From: CAMPKL01 sp963817465
Lineage (GTDB): Bacteria > Acidobacteriota > Terriglobia > Bryobacterales > UBA6623
Length of the DNA: 64,000 bases
Assembly: GCA_963817465.1 (NCBI GenBank)
Contig: CAWFOP010000006.1
Coordinates: forward strand, 124,001 to 188,000
Direction: 5' to 3'
Positions 17,301 through 26,748 of this stretch are shown piece after piece; position 1 is the stretch's first letter; each line of letters starts with the position of its first letter. Made by a program: the position numbers and the translations under genes. The notes below the pieces were generated by a model, which did no database searches, was not told where the DNA came from, and saw only the letters and a list, made by a program, of their open reading frames with translations.

Positions 17301-17796
17301 CGGAAAGTGGATCGCCGCGGATAAGCCCGGACCGCATGGTCTCAGATCCGCGAGAAACGCTGGCCCGTTCGCAGCAGATCCTCAGGGAGAAACTCCACAA
17401 GGCGGCCGAACGGAAGCGAGCCGCTGCATCGCCGATGTAGTCAAGCGACCACAACGCCGGCGGCGACATCGGGCACGTCGCTGAGAGCCGCCCGATCAAG
17501 ATGTTCCTGTCCAACCCGGGAATGGACCGCGAACTCGCGACCCTGGAGGACCCGTTGACCAAATTGCTAGTGCCGCTGATGACGCGGCGCAGGTCACTCC
17601 CGGCCTTCCCTGGACCCATGCCTGCACCGGCGCCGTTGCCTGAGTAGATCACCGATGTGGTTGTCGCGATCAGCGAATTGGCGCTCTATCTTTCGCGTAC
17701 TACCCTTCAACGGGTCGTCGCAACCCTGTGGCATTCCAGTCGGTGCGGTTGCGCGGCGTCGGCAAGCGCAAAGGGCTTGATACGCCGGACAAGTCT
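17301..17796 (+). other. Scar with a TAXI-domain remnant and an unassigned coding-like stretch
   Basis: No intact gene. At 17343-17370 the DNA matches 15070-15097 of the fusion gene at 26 of 28 bases and would read SQIREKRWPVR, the TAXI motif, so a second TAXI domain once followed this esterase too. From 17441 to the stop at 17647 one frame is open without a start codon (it includes HVAESRPIKMFLSNPGMDRE); I cannot assign it. The rest, up to the DUF1552 gene, shows nothing. Confidence 0.55.
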
Positions 17797-19155
17797 CTAC
17801 AGGTCAGCCAAGCGAGCCTTAGCGTCCCCGAAGCTCTCCAGAACCACGCCAGTGCGGTCCATCAACGAGAGGTACAGGCTGCACAGTTTGCGATTCTCGT
17901 CGCCGGCGTACAGATAGTTCAGCGCACGTCCCGTCTTGAGCGCGCCGCCGAGGCCGCCGGCGGTCACCACCGGCAGCTTCATGTTGTCGTGCTTCCAGCC
18001 CGACCACATGTTCGAGAGGAAGATCAAGCAGGAGTTGTCGAGCACCGTGCCCTCGCCTTCCGGCATCGCGTCGAGGCGCGTGGCGAGATGCGCGAACTGG
18101 CTCAAGTGGAACCGGGAGATGCGCTCGTAGCCGTCGGAGAGGTCGTCGTGCGAAGCGCCGTGGTGGCCTTCCTTCACGCCCAGGAACGGGTAGTAAAGCG
18201 ACGAGAGGTCGCGGGCCAACAGCAGCGTCGCGACCCGCGTGCGGTCCGACTGGAAGGCCATGGCGATGATGTCCGTCATCAGCCGGGCGTGGTCGCGCAA
18301 ATCCTCGGGCAGGCCGTTCTCAGGGCGCTCCATCGTGAACAGGGGCTTGTTCTTCGTGGCGGCGCGGTCCTCGGCTTTGTCCTTGGCGGCGCGCATGCGC
18401 TCGATGCGCTTTTCGACTTCGCGGACGCTGCTCAGGTATTCGTCCACCTTGATCTTGTCCGTCGAGCTGACCTCGAGGCGCAGGCTCTCGGCGTCGCCCA
18501 TCACGCGGTCGAGGATGCTCTTGTTGCGCAGGCTGCCGCGGTTTTCGAACAGGCTGTCGAAGGCGAGCGACGGGTAGACCTCGACGGGCACGGGCGACTC
18601 CGGCGTGCGCCACGAGATGTGCGAGCTGTAGGCCATCGAGAAGTTGGTCTCGTGGAAGCCCGTCATGGGTTGTTCGCAGGCTAGCGTGATGCTCGTTTGG
18701 GGGGTGTCCTGACCGATGGCGTTCGCGAGAATCTGGTCGATCGTCACACCGGCGCGGACGATGGAGCCGCGCTGCAAATCGGCGCCGGAAAGGATGTTGC
18801 CGGTTTGCCCGGGATGGATGCCCTCGCCGACGGCCGGCTCGTTGTAGAGCCCATTGATGACGTTAATCTTCTTCTTGACCGGCTCCAGCGGCTCGAGCGT
18901 CTTGCTGAGCTTCATCTCCTCGCCGGAGCCTTTGGCCCACCAGTGGTTGCCGTTGACGCCGTTGCCCATGAACAGCACGCCGAACCGCTGCGGAAACGCA
19001 CCGGCGGCCTCGCTGCGGGCGGCGTCCGGGGCGGCAGCGGCGGCGATCGACTCGAGCCAGGGAAGGGCCATGGTCACTCCGGCGCCGCGGAGCAGAGCCC
19101 GCCGGCTGGGGCGGCCGGAAAAGCGTTCTAGGCTGGATTTGCGCATATCATTCAC
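17797..19155 (-). CDS. DUF1552 domain protein (Tat-type N-terminus)
   Basis: The protein has 452 residues with an N-terminal RRALLRGAGVTMALPWLES segment, a Tat-type signal. The body matches DUF1552, whose genes sit directly after DUF1592-type cytochrome genes in Planctomycetes and Acidobacteriota: FPQRFGVLFMGNGVNG, the INGLYN region, HPGQTGNILSGA, and FLSNMWSGWKHD with PVVTAGGLGG near the end. Molecular function is unknown; the family is thought to work with its cytochrome partner in the envelope. The start overlaps the end of the DUF1592-type gene by about 8 bp, so the pair is translationally coupled. An in-frame second ATG lies three codons in. Confidence 0.88.
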   Translation of the reverse strand: MNDMRKSSLERFSGRPSRRALLRGAGVTMALPWLESIAAAAAPDAARSEAAGAFPQRFGVLFMGNGVNGNHWWAKGSGEEMKLSKTLEPLEPVKKKINVINGLYNEPAVGEGIHPGQTGNILSGADLQRGSIVRAGVTIDQILANAIGQDTPQTSITLACEQPMTGFHETNFSMAYSSHISWRTPESPVPVEVYPSLAFDSLFENRGSLRNKSILDRVMGDAESLRLEVSSTDKIKVDEYLSSVREVEKRIERMRAAKDKAEDRAATKNKPLFTMERPENGLPEDLRDHARLMTDIIAMAFQSDRTRVATLLLARDLSSLYYPFLGVKEGHHGASHDDLSDGYERISRFHLSQFAHLATRLDAMPEGEGTVLDNSCLIFLSNMWSGWKHDNMKLPVVTAGGLGGALKTGRALNYLYAGDENRKLCSLYLSLMDRTGVVLESFGDAKARLADL

Positions 19156-22100
19156 CGTCTGTCTGGGCGGGCTCGGACGCCCGTTTGGTCAAGAATTGCG
19201 GACTGGTCACGATGCTCTCCACCAAGCTGCTCAACCGATAGTCGCTCGCGGCCAAGTCTTCGCGCATCCGCTCGATCGCCGGCTCGTCGGAGAGCATCAG
19301 CATGCGCCCGAGGGCGTAGACCAGCATCTTGCGGCAGATGTTGTCGAGGAAATCGTCCTGGCGATAGTCGCGGATGTGCCGCGCACACCCTCGAAGCCCT
19401 CGGACTCCTGCTCGGCGCCCGGGAAAGTCGCGCGCGCGTCGACCGGCCGGCCGGCCAGATCTTCGGTCCTTCGTTCGCCGATCGGGCCATAGCCCTCGAA
19501 CGCCAGGCCGAAGGAATCGAACCGCGCATGGCAGGAGGCGCACATCGGGTCCTCGCGATGGCGGGCGAGGGCGTCGCGTAGCAGCAGGTCCATCTTGGAC
19601 TCATCGCGCGGCAGCTCGGGCACCACAGCCGGCGGGGGCGGAATCTGCTCGCCCAGCACGCGCCGTACGACCCAGTAGCCGCGTTTCACCGGGCTGGTCC
19701 GCAGGCCCGGGGCGTTCATCGTCAAGAACACCGCCATCGGCAACAGCCCGCCGCGGCCGTAGCGGCCCGCGTTGTCGACGCGCACCCACTCCTCCGGGCC
19801 GGCTTTCACATCGGTCATGCCGTAGTGCTTCGCCAGCACGGAGTTGACGAAGGTGCGGTCGGCGTAGAGCAGGTCCAGAAGCGGGCGATCGTTTCGGATC
19901 AGGTCGGCGAGGAATTCGATGGGCTCGCGGAACATCGCTTCCCGCAAGTCATCGTCGAAGCTGGGAAAGCGCTCGCGGTCCACGGCGTTGTGCTGCTCGA
20001 AGCGCCGGAAGTCGAGCCAGTTGCCGCCGAGCTCGGTCGCCAGCCCCCGCGAGCGTGGATCGCGCAGCATGCGGCGGGCTTGGGCCGCGATGACCTCGGG
20101 CTTGTGCAGGTCTCCCGCTGCGGCGTGGCTGAGCAGCTCCGCGTCGGGCATGCTCGACCACAGAAAATAGCTCAGGCGGCTGGCCAGCGAATAGTCCGAG
20201 ATGGGTAGTCTCGAGATGGTTTTCGCCTCGGCGGCTTCCGGCTCTCCGGCGGCCTCGACCAGATCGACGCGGTAACAGAAGCTGGGCGACATGAGCACCC
20301 GGACCAGGCTGTCGCGCATGGCGTCCTCGTGAGACAGCCCGTCACGGTCGCGCAACGTCCGGTAGAACTCGAGCAGCTCGTTGCGCTCGCGCTCGGAGAG
20401 CGGGCGGCGGTAGGCGTTTTCGGCGAGCGCCAGCAGAGCGTCGCGGTGCAACGGCTCGGCCGCGGCTTTCGCCTGCTCGACCCAGCGGATCGTCTCGTTG
20501 ACGCTCTCGAAGCGGTCGCGGATCGCCTCGAGAGCCGTCTCGTTCCCGCTGGGCCGGGCGCGCTCCAGGTAGGCCGCCTCGACCTTGCGAATGACTTCCT
20601 CGGAGGTGATTGCGGAGGTCTCCGGACGCTCGCCTTCCGACTCCCGGCCGCCGCCGCGCGCTTCTCCGCTTTCGCTCAGGTAGAACTGGACGAAGGTGCG
20701 GTTGGTCGCCAGCGCCACGTAGTCGAGCTCTCGCCACAAGGCGTCGAGCCTGCGTTGGCCCTCTTCGTCCAGCACGAGCTCGTAAAGCGGCTGGTCGTCG
20801 CGGAAGTAGCCCATCAGGTTGTGGAAGCCGGCGCTCAAGAACCGGCCCTTGTCGCGCGTTGGGTCGAGATAGTAGCGCCCGCGTTCGGAAATGTAGAAGG
20901 CGTCCGGGAAGATCGAGCTGAAGCGCTCGAAGGCCGCTTCGTAGGGGGCGCGCTGGCCGGCCGGAACCTGAAGCTCGGGATCGCCGCGGCGGTCGCGGTA
21001 GTGCTCGGCGATCTTTTGCTGCTCGCCGTCGAGCTGGGAGGGATCGGGGAGGTCCGGCGTCGGCTCGCCCTCGACTTCGAGCGCCATGCGGTCGAACGTC
21101 CGGCGGTGCATCGCGTACTGCCGGTTCTTCCAGATGAGGAAGGGCTGCGAAGTCGAGCTGATGCCGTCAATCTTCAGCGGCTCGAAGCGCGGTTCGAGCT
21201 TTTTGCGGAGGCCGACGACGTAGTCGCGCATCGCGTCGGCGCCTTCGCGAGCGAGGTCGCGCTGCCCGGAGGCTGGGGCAGGTAGCGCGGCCCACAACGC
21301 GTGCAGCTTCGCCAGCGGACCAATCTCTTCCGGCTCCTCCTCGAGAGCCTTCCAGATCGTCGCGAGGTATTTCGCGCTTACGCCGTCCTGCTTGGCGAGC
21401 GACGCCAGAGTGGCTTCCGGGGCGCCAAGCTTGCTCCGGTGCTTGTAGCGCCAGGCGGTCAAGAAGTAGTCCGCGTAGTTCGTGTTCTGGGCGTGGTAGA
21501 AATCGACGATGCGCGTGACGCAGTACTTGTCCTGGTCGGTCTCGACGAGCATCGAATAGGGGGCGAACTCGACGCCCGTGGGCGTGAGAACCATGTGGTT
21601 GGCAACGTCGTGGGCGGCTTGCAGATACTTGCCGAGCAATGCCGGGGACATGGCGAGGGATTCGCCCGAGTTGTCGAAGCCGGCGGGGTTTGCCGGGTCG
21701 ACCGGGAACTCGCGCGTGGGGCGGATGTCGACGCCGGTAAGGTCGCGGATGGTGTAGTTGTACTCGGCGTTGCTGAGCCTGCGGGCCAAGACGGTTCCCG
21801 GATCCCCGGCGTTGCGGCGGGCTTCGTGGTCGAGCATCGCCTCGACCCAGGAGACGACTTGAGCGCGCGCTTCGTCAGGGGGTTGCGGCGCGGCGGCCGG
21901 CGGCATCTGCTTGGCGCGGAGCTTTTCGGCCAGCAGCGACCAATGCTGATGGTCGCGCACGACCTCCTCCAGTTCCTTGTAGACGCTCAGGTCGAATTGC
22001 GCGGCGGGAGTCTGTCCGCTGTGACACGCGACGCAGTGCTTTTCGAGGAAGGGACGGACCGTTTGAACGAACTGGGGCCCCAGATCTGAAGGGCGAGTCT

Positions 22101-22173
22101 GGGCGCTTGCCGCGAACGTTACCAGAATGAGGAGCGACAACCCTCGAATCGTCAGCAACGCTCCCCCCAACAT
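19148..22173 (-). CDS. Secreted DUF1592-type cytochrome protein (DUF1587/1592/1588/1585), frameshifted near the end
   Basis: This is a large PSCyt1-type protein. From the ATG at 22171-22173 it has a signal peptide (MLGGALLTIRGLSLLILVTF), a heme c motif HCVACH, a DUF1587 region (LARRLSNAEYNYTIRDLTGVD), the DUF1592/1595 core (YRRPLSERERNELLEFY, LASRLSYFLWSSMPD), and a DUF1588 region with a second heme-like motif CASCH. The main frame ends at 19297 in junk after GFEGVR; the normal C-terminus (DUF1585, RHIRDYRQDDFLDN to the stop at 19148) continues in another frame. One missing base in 19376-19386 explains it. The frame is also open upstream to 22335, but that overlaps the lactonase gene and lacks a signal. 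The role is unknown, probably an envelope electron-transfer or binding protein. Confidence 0.85.
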
Positions 22174-22229
22174 CGCTGATATGTTACAGCGTGTCAGCGC
22201 TGGTCGCAAGGGTTTAGAGGTCAGTCCGC

Positions 22230-23399
22230 TCATTGCTCCTCGGCTGGGGGCAGGAACTTCGCCACGGTCGGAGACGGCGACGACGCGAAGACTCCCGAAG
22301 GCTTCAAGCGGCCGTTTCCGGCGTCGATCCGGCAAATCAGCAGGGAGTCCGAATCCTGATTCGCGATCGTGAGATGTTCGGCCGAAGGCTGAATCCCAAA
22401 GTGCAGCGGATTCTTCCCGCCGACGCCCTGCTCCTCGACATAGCTCAGCTCGCCGGAGTCCGCCACCGTGAACAAGACGATGCTGTTGTGCCCGTCATTG
22501 GAAACGTAGAGGAACTTGCCGTCCGGCCGAATGCCGAGCTCAGCCGCTCGGTTCGGCCCGTCGTAGTAGGGCGGCACGGTCGAGCTGGTCTGGATCTCCG
22601 CGAGCGCGCCCGGGGCCGCATCGTAGGAAAAGGCCGTGATCGTGGAGCTCGCGGCGTTCAGCGCATAGGCGAACTTGCCGTCGGGGCGAAAGACCAAGCG
22701 GCGTACGGCGGCCTCGTCGGAGGTATGAACGGGCGGGCCGGTGGAAGCGAGCGTTCCCTGCGCCGCGTCGTACCGAAAGCCCTGGATCGTATTCGTCTCG
22801 CCGCCGCAGACGAAAACGTGGCGCCGGTCCGGCGAGAGGACGACGCATGCGGGACTCGCGGCCTCGACCACGCTCGCCGGCTCGCCCAACTTTCCGTCGC
22901 TCCCGATCGGCAACACCGTCACATTGCCGCCGCCGCAATTGGCGACGAGCAGGCGGCCGGCCTCCTCATCGAGCGCCAAATGGCACGGATGGGCGCCCAT
23001 CGACGAACGCTGATTCAAAAGGCTCAGCTTGCCGGTTTCCGCTTGCACCGCGAACGCGCTCACCGCTCCGCCCGGCGCACCGTCGAAGTCCTCCACGTCG
23101 TTCAGGACGAAGACCAGGCGGCGCTTCGCGTCGACCTCGAGAAAGACCGCGTTGGGAGTCTCGGCGGCGAGTCCGATCGGCACGAGCGTAATGTTCTGCG
23201 AGACCTCCAGGTTCTTGGTCTGGACCCAGAAGGCGTAAACGCCGCGGCCCTCTCCCCCAGCCTTGGTCCCCACGTAGACCAGGGTTTCCTGCGCCATGTC
23301 GTCGGGAGGGAACGGGTCTCCCTCCGCCGCGAAAACCGGCGCTGCGAGCGTAAACGCGAGCGCTAGGAGCGCATAAGCGTGCCGGTTACTCGATGCCAT
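22230..23399 (-). CDS. Secreted lactonase-family beta-propeller (6-phosphogluconolactonase-like)
   Basis: The protein has 389 residues with a signal peptide (YALLALAFTLAAPVFAAEG) and a seven-bladed lactonase fold (PF10282): VYVGTKAGGEGRGVYAF, HPCHLALDEEAGRLLVAN, VVLSPDRRHVFVCG, LVFRPDGKFAYALN, LGIRPDGKFLYVSNDGHNSI and NPLHFGIQPSAEHL. Being exported, it is unlikely to be the pentose-phosphate enzyme; a role in cleaving sugar lactones outside the cytoplasm is more likely but unproven. The start overlaps the VCBS gene by 14 bp and the gene ends 56 bp before the DUF1592-type gene start, so it is in the operon. Confidence 0.87.
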   Translation of the reverse strand: MASSNRHAYALLALAFTLAAPVFAAEGDPFPPDDMAQETLVYVGTKAGGEGRGVYAFWVQTKNLEVSQNITLVPIGLAAETPNAVFLEVDAKRRLVFVLNDVEDFDGAPGGAVSAFAVQAETGKLSLLNQRSSMGAHPCHLALDEEAGRLLVANCGGGNVTVLPIGSDGKLGEPASVVEAASPACVVLSPDRRHVFVCGGETNTIQGFRYDAAQGTLASTGPPVHTSDEAAVRRLVFRPDGKFAYALNAASSTITAFSYDAAPGALAEIQTSSTVPPYYDGPNRAAELGIRPDGKFLYVSNDGHNSIVLFTVADSGELSYVEEQGVGGKNPLHFGIQPSAEHLTIANQDSDSLLICRIDAGNGRLKPSGVFASSPSPTVAKFLPPAEEQ

Positions 23400-24615
23400 C
23401 GTTAGTCAACAACCAAAGTCCCGTTTGTCCCGGGGCGACCAGATCGAGCCTGCCGTCGGAGTTGAGGTCCGCGATGGCAATCTGCCGCCCCAGGCCGATC
23501 CCTTCACCGGGCCCGCCGATGACGCGCCGCTCGAAGCTGTTCGTCGAAGCGTCCCAGTCATAGTAAAAGAGCACTGCGGGCTCCTCGGCGCCAGGGTCGC
23601 GTCCGGCGTGGGCATAGACGCATTTCCCGGTAATCAGCTCGTCGTCGCCGTCGCCGTCGAGATCCGCCAGGGCAGCGACGTGGCCTTGCGACCAGGACTC
23701 GTCGATCACATGCTCCTTCCAGGTCGTCGCGCCGTCGGGCGCGGGCTCGCCCTGCTCCCGCCAATAGAGGCCGTAGTCGTGCCCCCGGCCGAAGAGGATG
23801 TCGAGCCGGCCGTCGCCGTTGACGTCTTCTACCGCGAACGGGCAGCTCGGGTGGGGCAGGGCGGATTCAGGATGGAACGTCCAAGAACCGGCGAAGGGGT
23901 CCCCCTCCGGGCGCTCGTACCAGCCGATCTCGGTGAGAAAGTCCTCGCGGCCGTCGCCGTTGACGTCGCCCCAAGCGTAGCCGTGACCGCCCCCTTGGGC
24001 GCCCAGCACGAAACGCTCGGCGGAAGGCGCTCCGTCGGCGGTCTTCGTCAACCGCAGCAGCTCCGCCGGCTCCTCCTTGACATAGGAGACGATCTGGATC
24101 TCGGGGACGCCGTCGCCGTCGTAGTCGTGGAAGTCCGTGCGCTCGATCTTGCCTTTGGTCGGCCACAATTGACGCCCTTCCCAAGGGAACCCCCGCTGCA
24201 ATGCGCGCTCGCCCGGGTTGCGATACCACATCACGCCTTCTTCGCCCCAGGCGCCGACGACGATGTCGGTCCAGCCGTCGCCGTCGACGTCATAGGGCAG
24301 GTCGCTGTTGGAGCGGATGAAGTCCGCGGCGGCCTCGTTGGCGCGGAAGGTGCGCGGCGCGTAGTCCGGCGCCGCGAACCAGTGCGCGCCGGAGACGATG
24401 TCGAGCCGCCCATCGTTGTTGAAATCGGCGACGGCGGCTTCCTGGAAAGGGCCCATGAAGAGCAGCCTCTTGGAGAAACGCACGCCGGCCGGCTTGGGAT
24501 CGCCCTCCCGCGCCGGCGCCGCGCAGCCGAGCATGAAAACGAGCAGGAGAGCGCCGAACGCGCATGCTGACCCACGCGCCTCAGATGCGGGCGCTCGATC
24601 AACGGAGGCTTTCAT
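23386..24615 (-). CDS. Secreted FG-GAP/VCBS-repeat protein, probable lipoprotein
   Basis: The protein has 409 residues with several VCBS/FG-GAP calcium-binding repeats, each with a D-x-N/D-x-D-G-x-x-D core: ADFNNDGRLDIVSGAHWF, YDVDGDGWTDIVVGAWG, WGDVNGDGREDFLTEIG, VEDVNGDGRLDILFGRG, LADLDGDGDDELITGK and IADLNSDGRLDLVAPG. The N-terminus has a hydrophobic stretch ending FMLGC, a lipobox, which suggests attachment to a membrane. The fold is a beta-propeller; similar proteins sit beside oxidoreductase genes in sugar-degradation operons. Its start lies 4 bp into the end of the HEAT gene. Function unknown. Confidence 0.85.
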   Translation of the reverse strand: MKASVDRAPASEARGSACAFGALLLVFMLGCAAPAREGDPKPAGVRFSKRLLFMGPFQEAAVADFNNDGRLDIVSGAHWFAAPDYAPRTFRANEAAADFIRSNSDLPYDVDGDGWTDIVVGAWGEEGVMWYRNPGERALQRGFPWEGRQLWPTKGKIERTDFHDYDGDGVPEIQIVSYVKEEPAELLRLTKTADGAPSAERFVLGAQGGGHGYAWGDVNGDGREDFLTEIGWYERPEGDPFAGSWTFHPESALPHPSCPFAVEDVNGDGRLDILFGRGHDYGLYWREQGEPAPDGATTWKEHVIDESWSQGHVAALADLDGDGDDELITGKCVYAHAGRDPGAEEPAVLFYYDWDASTNSFERRVIGGPGEGIGLGRQIAIADLNSDGRLDLVAPGQTGLWLLTNDGIE

Positions 24616-25302
24616 CGGCGCCTCCGCATGCGCGCGGCGGCTGCGCGGAAGGGCTCCGGAGTCGCTTCCGCCTGGAGCGCCGCATAGATCTTCGCAGCTT
24701 CGCCTCGATCGCCGGCCTCCAGCAGGCGCTCGGCGCAGACCAGGCTAGCATCGAGCGTTTCGCGTCTCGCGGGACCCTCCGGAGACTGAACGACAGCCAA
24801 TAGAAGCCGCGCCGCCTCCGCCGAGCCGATTCGGCCCAGGGCCCATGCCGCGGCCTGCCTGGTCTCGACGTCAGGATCGGAGAGCAGCGCGCCCAACGCC
24901 GGCGCGGCCGCGGCGGCGCGCCGGTCGCCGAGAGAATCGATGACTCCGATCCTCGCGAGCCCCGTGACCTTCGACAGAGCCTGCCGCAACGCCTCTTCGA
25001 CGCGGGGCGAGGGAATCCTTTCGAGCGCGTAACGCGCCATGTCGGACGTCTGCGCCTCCAAGAGCATCAAAGCAAGCACGGGGATCGACCGCTCCGTCGC
25101 AATCAGGCTGATGCTCTTGCAGACGCCTCGTTTGGCCGCCAGGCTCGCATCCGAGCCGAGGATGCCGAGCAGTTTGTCCTCGAGCTTGGCCAGCAGGTCC
25201 GGGTGTCCGAGGATTTTGCGAATCTCGGCGTCGAGCTCGAGCAACGGCGTCGCGCTCTTGCCCCCAATCGAAGGCTTGGACGGCGGTGAGAGTTTCCTGC
25301 AT
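24612..25302 (-). CDS. HEAT-repeat protein, frameshifted near its start
   Basis: The ATG at 25300-25302, 18 bp after the oxidoreductase stop, starts MQETLTAVQAFDWG. After that the matching sequence continues in the next frame as KSATPLLELDAEIRKILG and runs to the stop at 24612. The break lies in a run of five C (25261-25265, plus strand) where four would restore one frame of about 229 residues. The rest is helical HEAT/armadillo repeats (AALGALLSDPDVETRQAAAW and similar). Without the correction, the only start for the long part is a TTG at 25244 with no good site. It probably binds a protein partner; the function is unknown. Confidence 0.75.
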
Positions 25303-25320
25303 CGTTGGTTTTTCTCGCGT

Positions 25321-26622
25321 TCAACTGCGCCACGGGCTGCGCATGGCCCGATGCAACATGCGATTGGCGGCGTCGCTCGACGCGAACCGTTTCCTGGCGT
25401 GATCCCATTCGAGCTGCTCGCCGGTTTCGACCGCGATGTAGGCCAAATGCGTCAACAACTCGGCTTCCAGAGCGGACTTCATGGGCGCCGCCGGCGTGGC
25501 GCGCGTCTTCACACAATCGAGAAAGTTGCGCACGTGATAAAACGTCGACTGCTCATCGGTCCGCACCTCGAGATCGTCGAGCAGCGAGACAGGGTCGGCG
25601 TTAATGCTCTCGCGATCGACGTAGACCCAGCCCTTGCTCCCGATCACCACGTTGGCGTGCTCGAAGCGCCGGTCGACGTCCGGGTCAGGGAAGTAGCGCG
25701 TGCGCCAATAGCCGGGCATCAGCCCGCCGCTGCGCACGTCGACCTCGACGCCCGAGCCGTAACGGAAGTCGATCGAATACTGCGTCGGACAGTCCATGAA
25801 GCCGCCTTCGCCGGACCAGCGCGCCACGCCTTCCAGCCGCAGTCCGGTTTCGGGCTTATGGACTCCAGCCCAGGAGACCATGTCGAGCATGTGCGGCCCC
25901 CACTCGCTCATCGAGCCGAAGCTGCGGTCGGAGCGGAAGCCGGTATTGGGCGAGCCCATATACGGCGCCGCCAGCGCGGGCCCTTGCCAGGCGTCCAGAT
26001 CGAGGCCGCTCGGCGTCTTTTCGACCGCGAGCACGGGGTTGTCGCCGTTGGACCCGGGCATCAGCACGAGGACCTTTTCGATTGTCCCGAGCCGTCCGCT
26101 ACGCGCCAGTTGCGCTGCGTAACCGAAGCGCGAGTCCGAGCGCTGCTGCGTGCCGAACTGGAACAGCACGCCGTAGCGATCGACGGCGTCGGCCAGGTCC
26201 CAGCACCACGACATGGCGAGCGCCATCGGCTTCTCGAGGTAGATATCCTTGCCGGCCTTCGCGGCGGCGACTCCCATCGGGACGTGCCAGTGGTGCGGCG
26301 CGGCGATCAACACGGCGTCGATGCCCGGCTGCTCGAGAACTTCCTGGAAGTTGCTGTAGCCGCGGCATGCGCCGTTGCCGTAATGCTCGTTCGCCGTGTG
26401 GACGGCGCGGGCGAGGTTGTCCTCGTTGACGTCGCACATGGCGACGAGCTGGGCGTTCGGCTGCTTGAGGAATTGGCGAAAGTCGACGGTCCCGCGGGCG
26501 CCGACGCCGATGCAGCCGACCCGAATTCGGTCGCCCGCGGCCGACGCGGCGGCGCCAGGCGCGGCGAGAACCGCGGTCTGGGCGAGGAATTGACGTCTGG
26601 TGGTCCTCGGTCGGTCGGTCAT
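25321..26622 (-). CDS. Tat-secreted Gfo/Idh/MocA family oxidoreductase
   Basis: The protein has 433 residues. A Tat signal (TTRRQFLAQTAVLAAPGAAA) is followed by the Rossmann domain VGCIGVGARGTVDF, the AMCDVNEDNLARA strand, and the family's active-site loop YLEKPMALAMSWCWD with EKP. The C-terminal alpha/beta domain contains GSMSEWGPHMLDMVSWAG, where family members keep the catalytic Asp/His. NAD-dependent enzymes of this type act on sugars or sugar acids; the Tat signal implies folding with cofactor before export. It is the first gene of the six-gene operon running down to the DUF1552 gene at 17797. Confidence 0.9.
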   Translation of the reverse strand: MTDRPRTTRRQFLAQTAVLAAPGAAASAAGDRIRVGCIGVGARGTVDFRQFLKQPNAQLVAMCDVNEDNLARAVHTANEHYGNGACRGYSNFQEVLEQPGIDAVLIAAPHHWHVPMGVAAAKAGKDIYLEKPMALAMSWCWDLADAVDRYGVLFQFGTQQRSDSRFGYAAQLARSGRLGTIEKVLVLMPGSNGDNPVLAVEKTPSGLDLDAWQGPALAAPYMGSPNTGFRSDRSFGSMSEWGPHMLDMVSWAGVHKPETGLRLEGVARWSGEGGFMDCPTQYSIDFRYGSGVEVDVRSGGLMPGYWRTRYFPDPDVDRRFEHANVVIGSKGWVYVDRESINADPVSLLDDLEVRTDEQSTFYHVRNFLDCVKTRATPAAPMKSALEAELLTHLAYIAVETGEQLEWDHARKRFASSDAANRMLHRAMRSPWRS

Positions 26623-26748
26623 GGGCGGATTCGCAGCGGCTGCGCGGCCGCCTCAAAGGAACTGTACTTTCGAACGGGGTTTTGTTGACGCGCCGGGCGA
26701 GAAATTCCGCACTCACGGCTCACGCCAAACGCGAGGCATCCTGATATA

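Noticed and set aside
22174..22335. Upstream extension of the DUF1592-type gene to 22335
   Set aside because: It overlaps the lactonase gene, encodes basic sequence with no signal peptide, and the ATG at 22173 starts a normal signal peptide.
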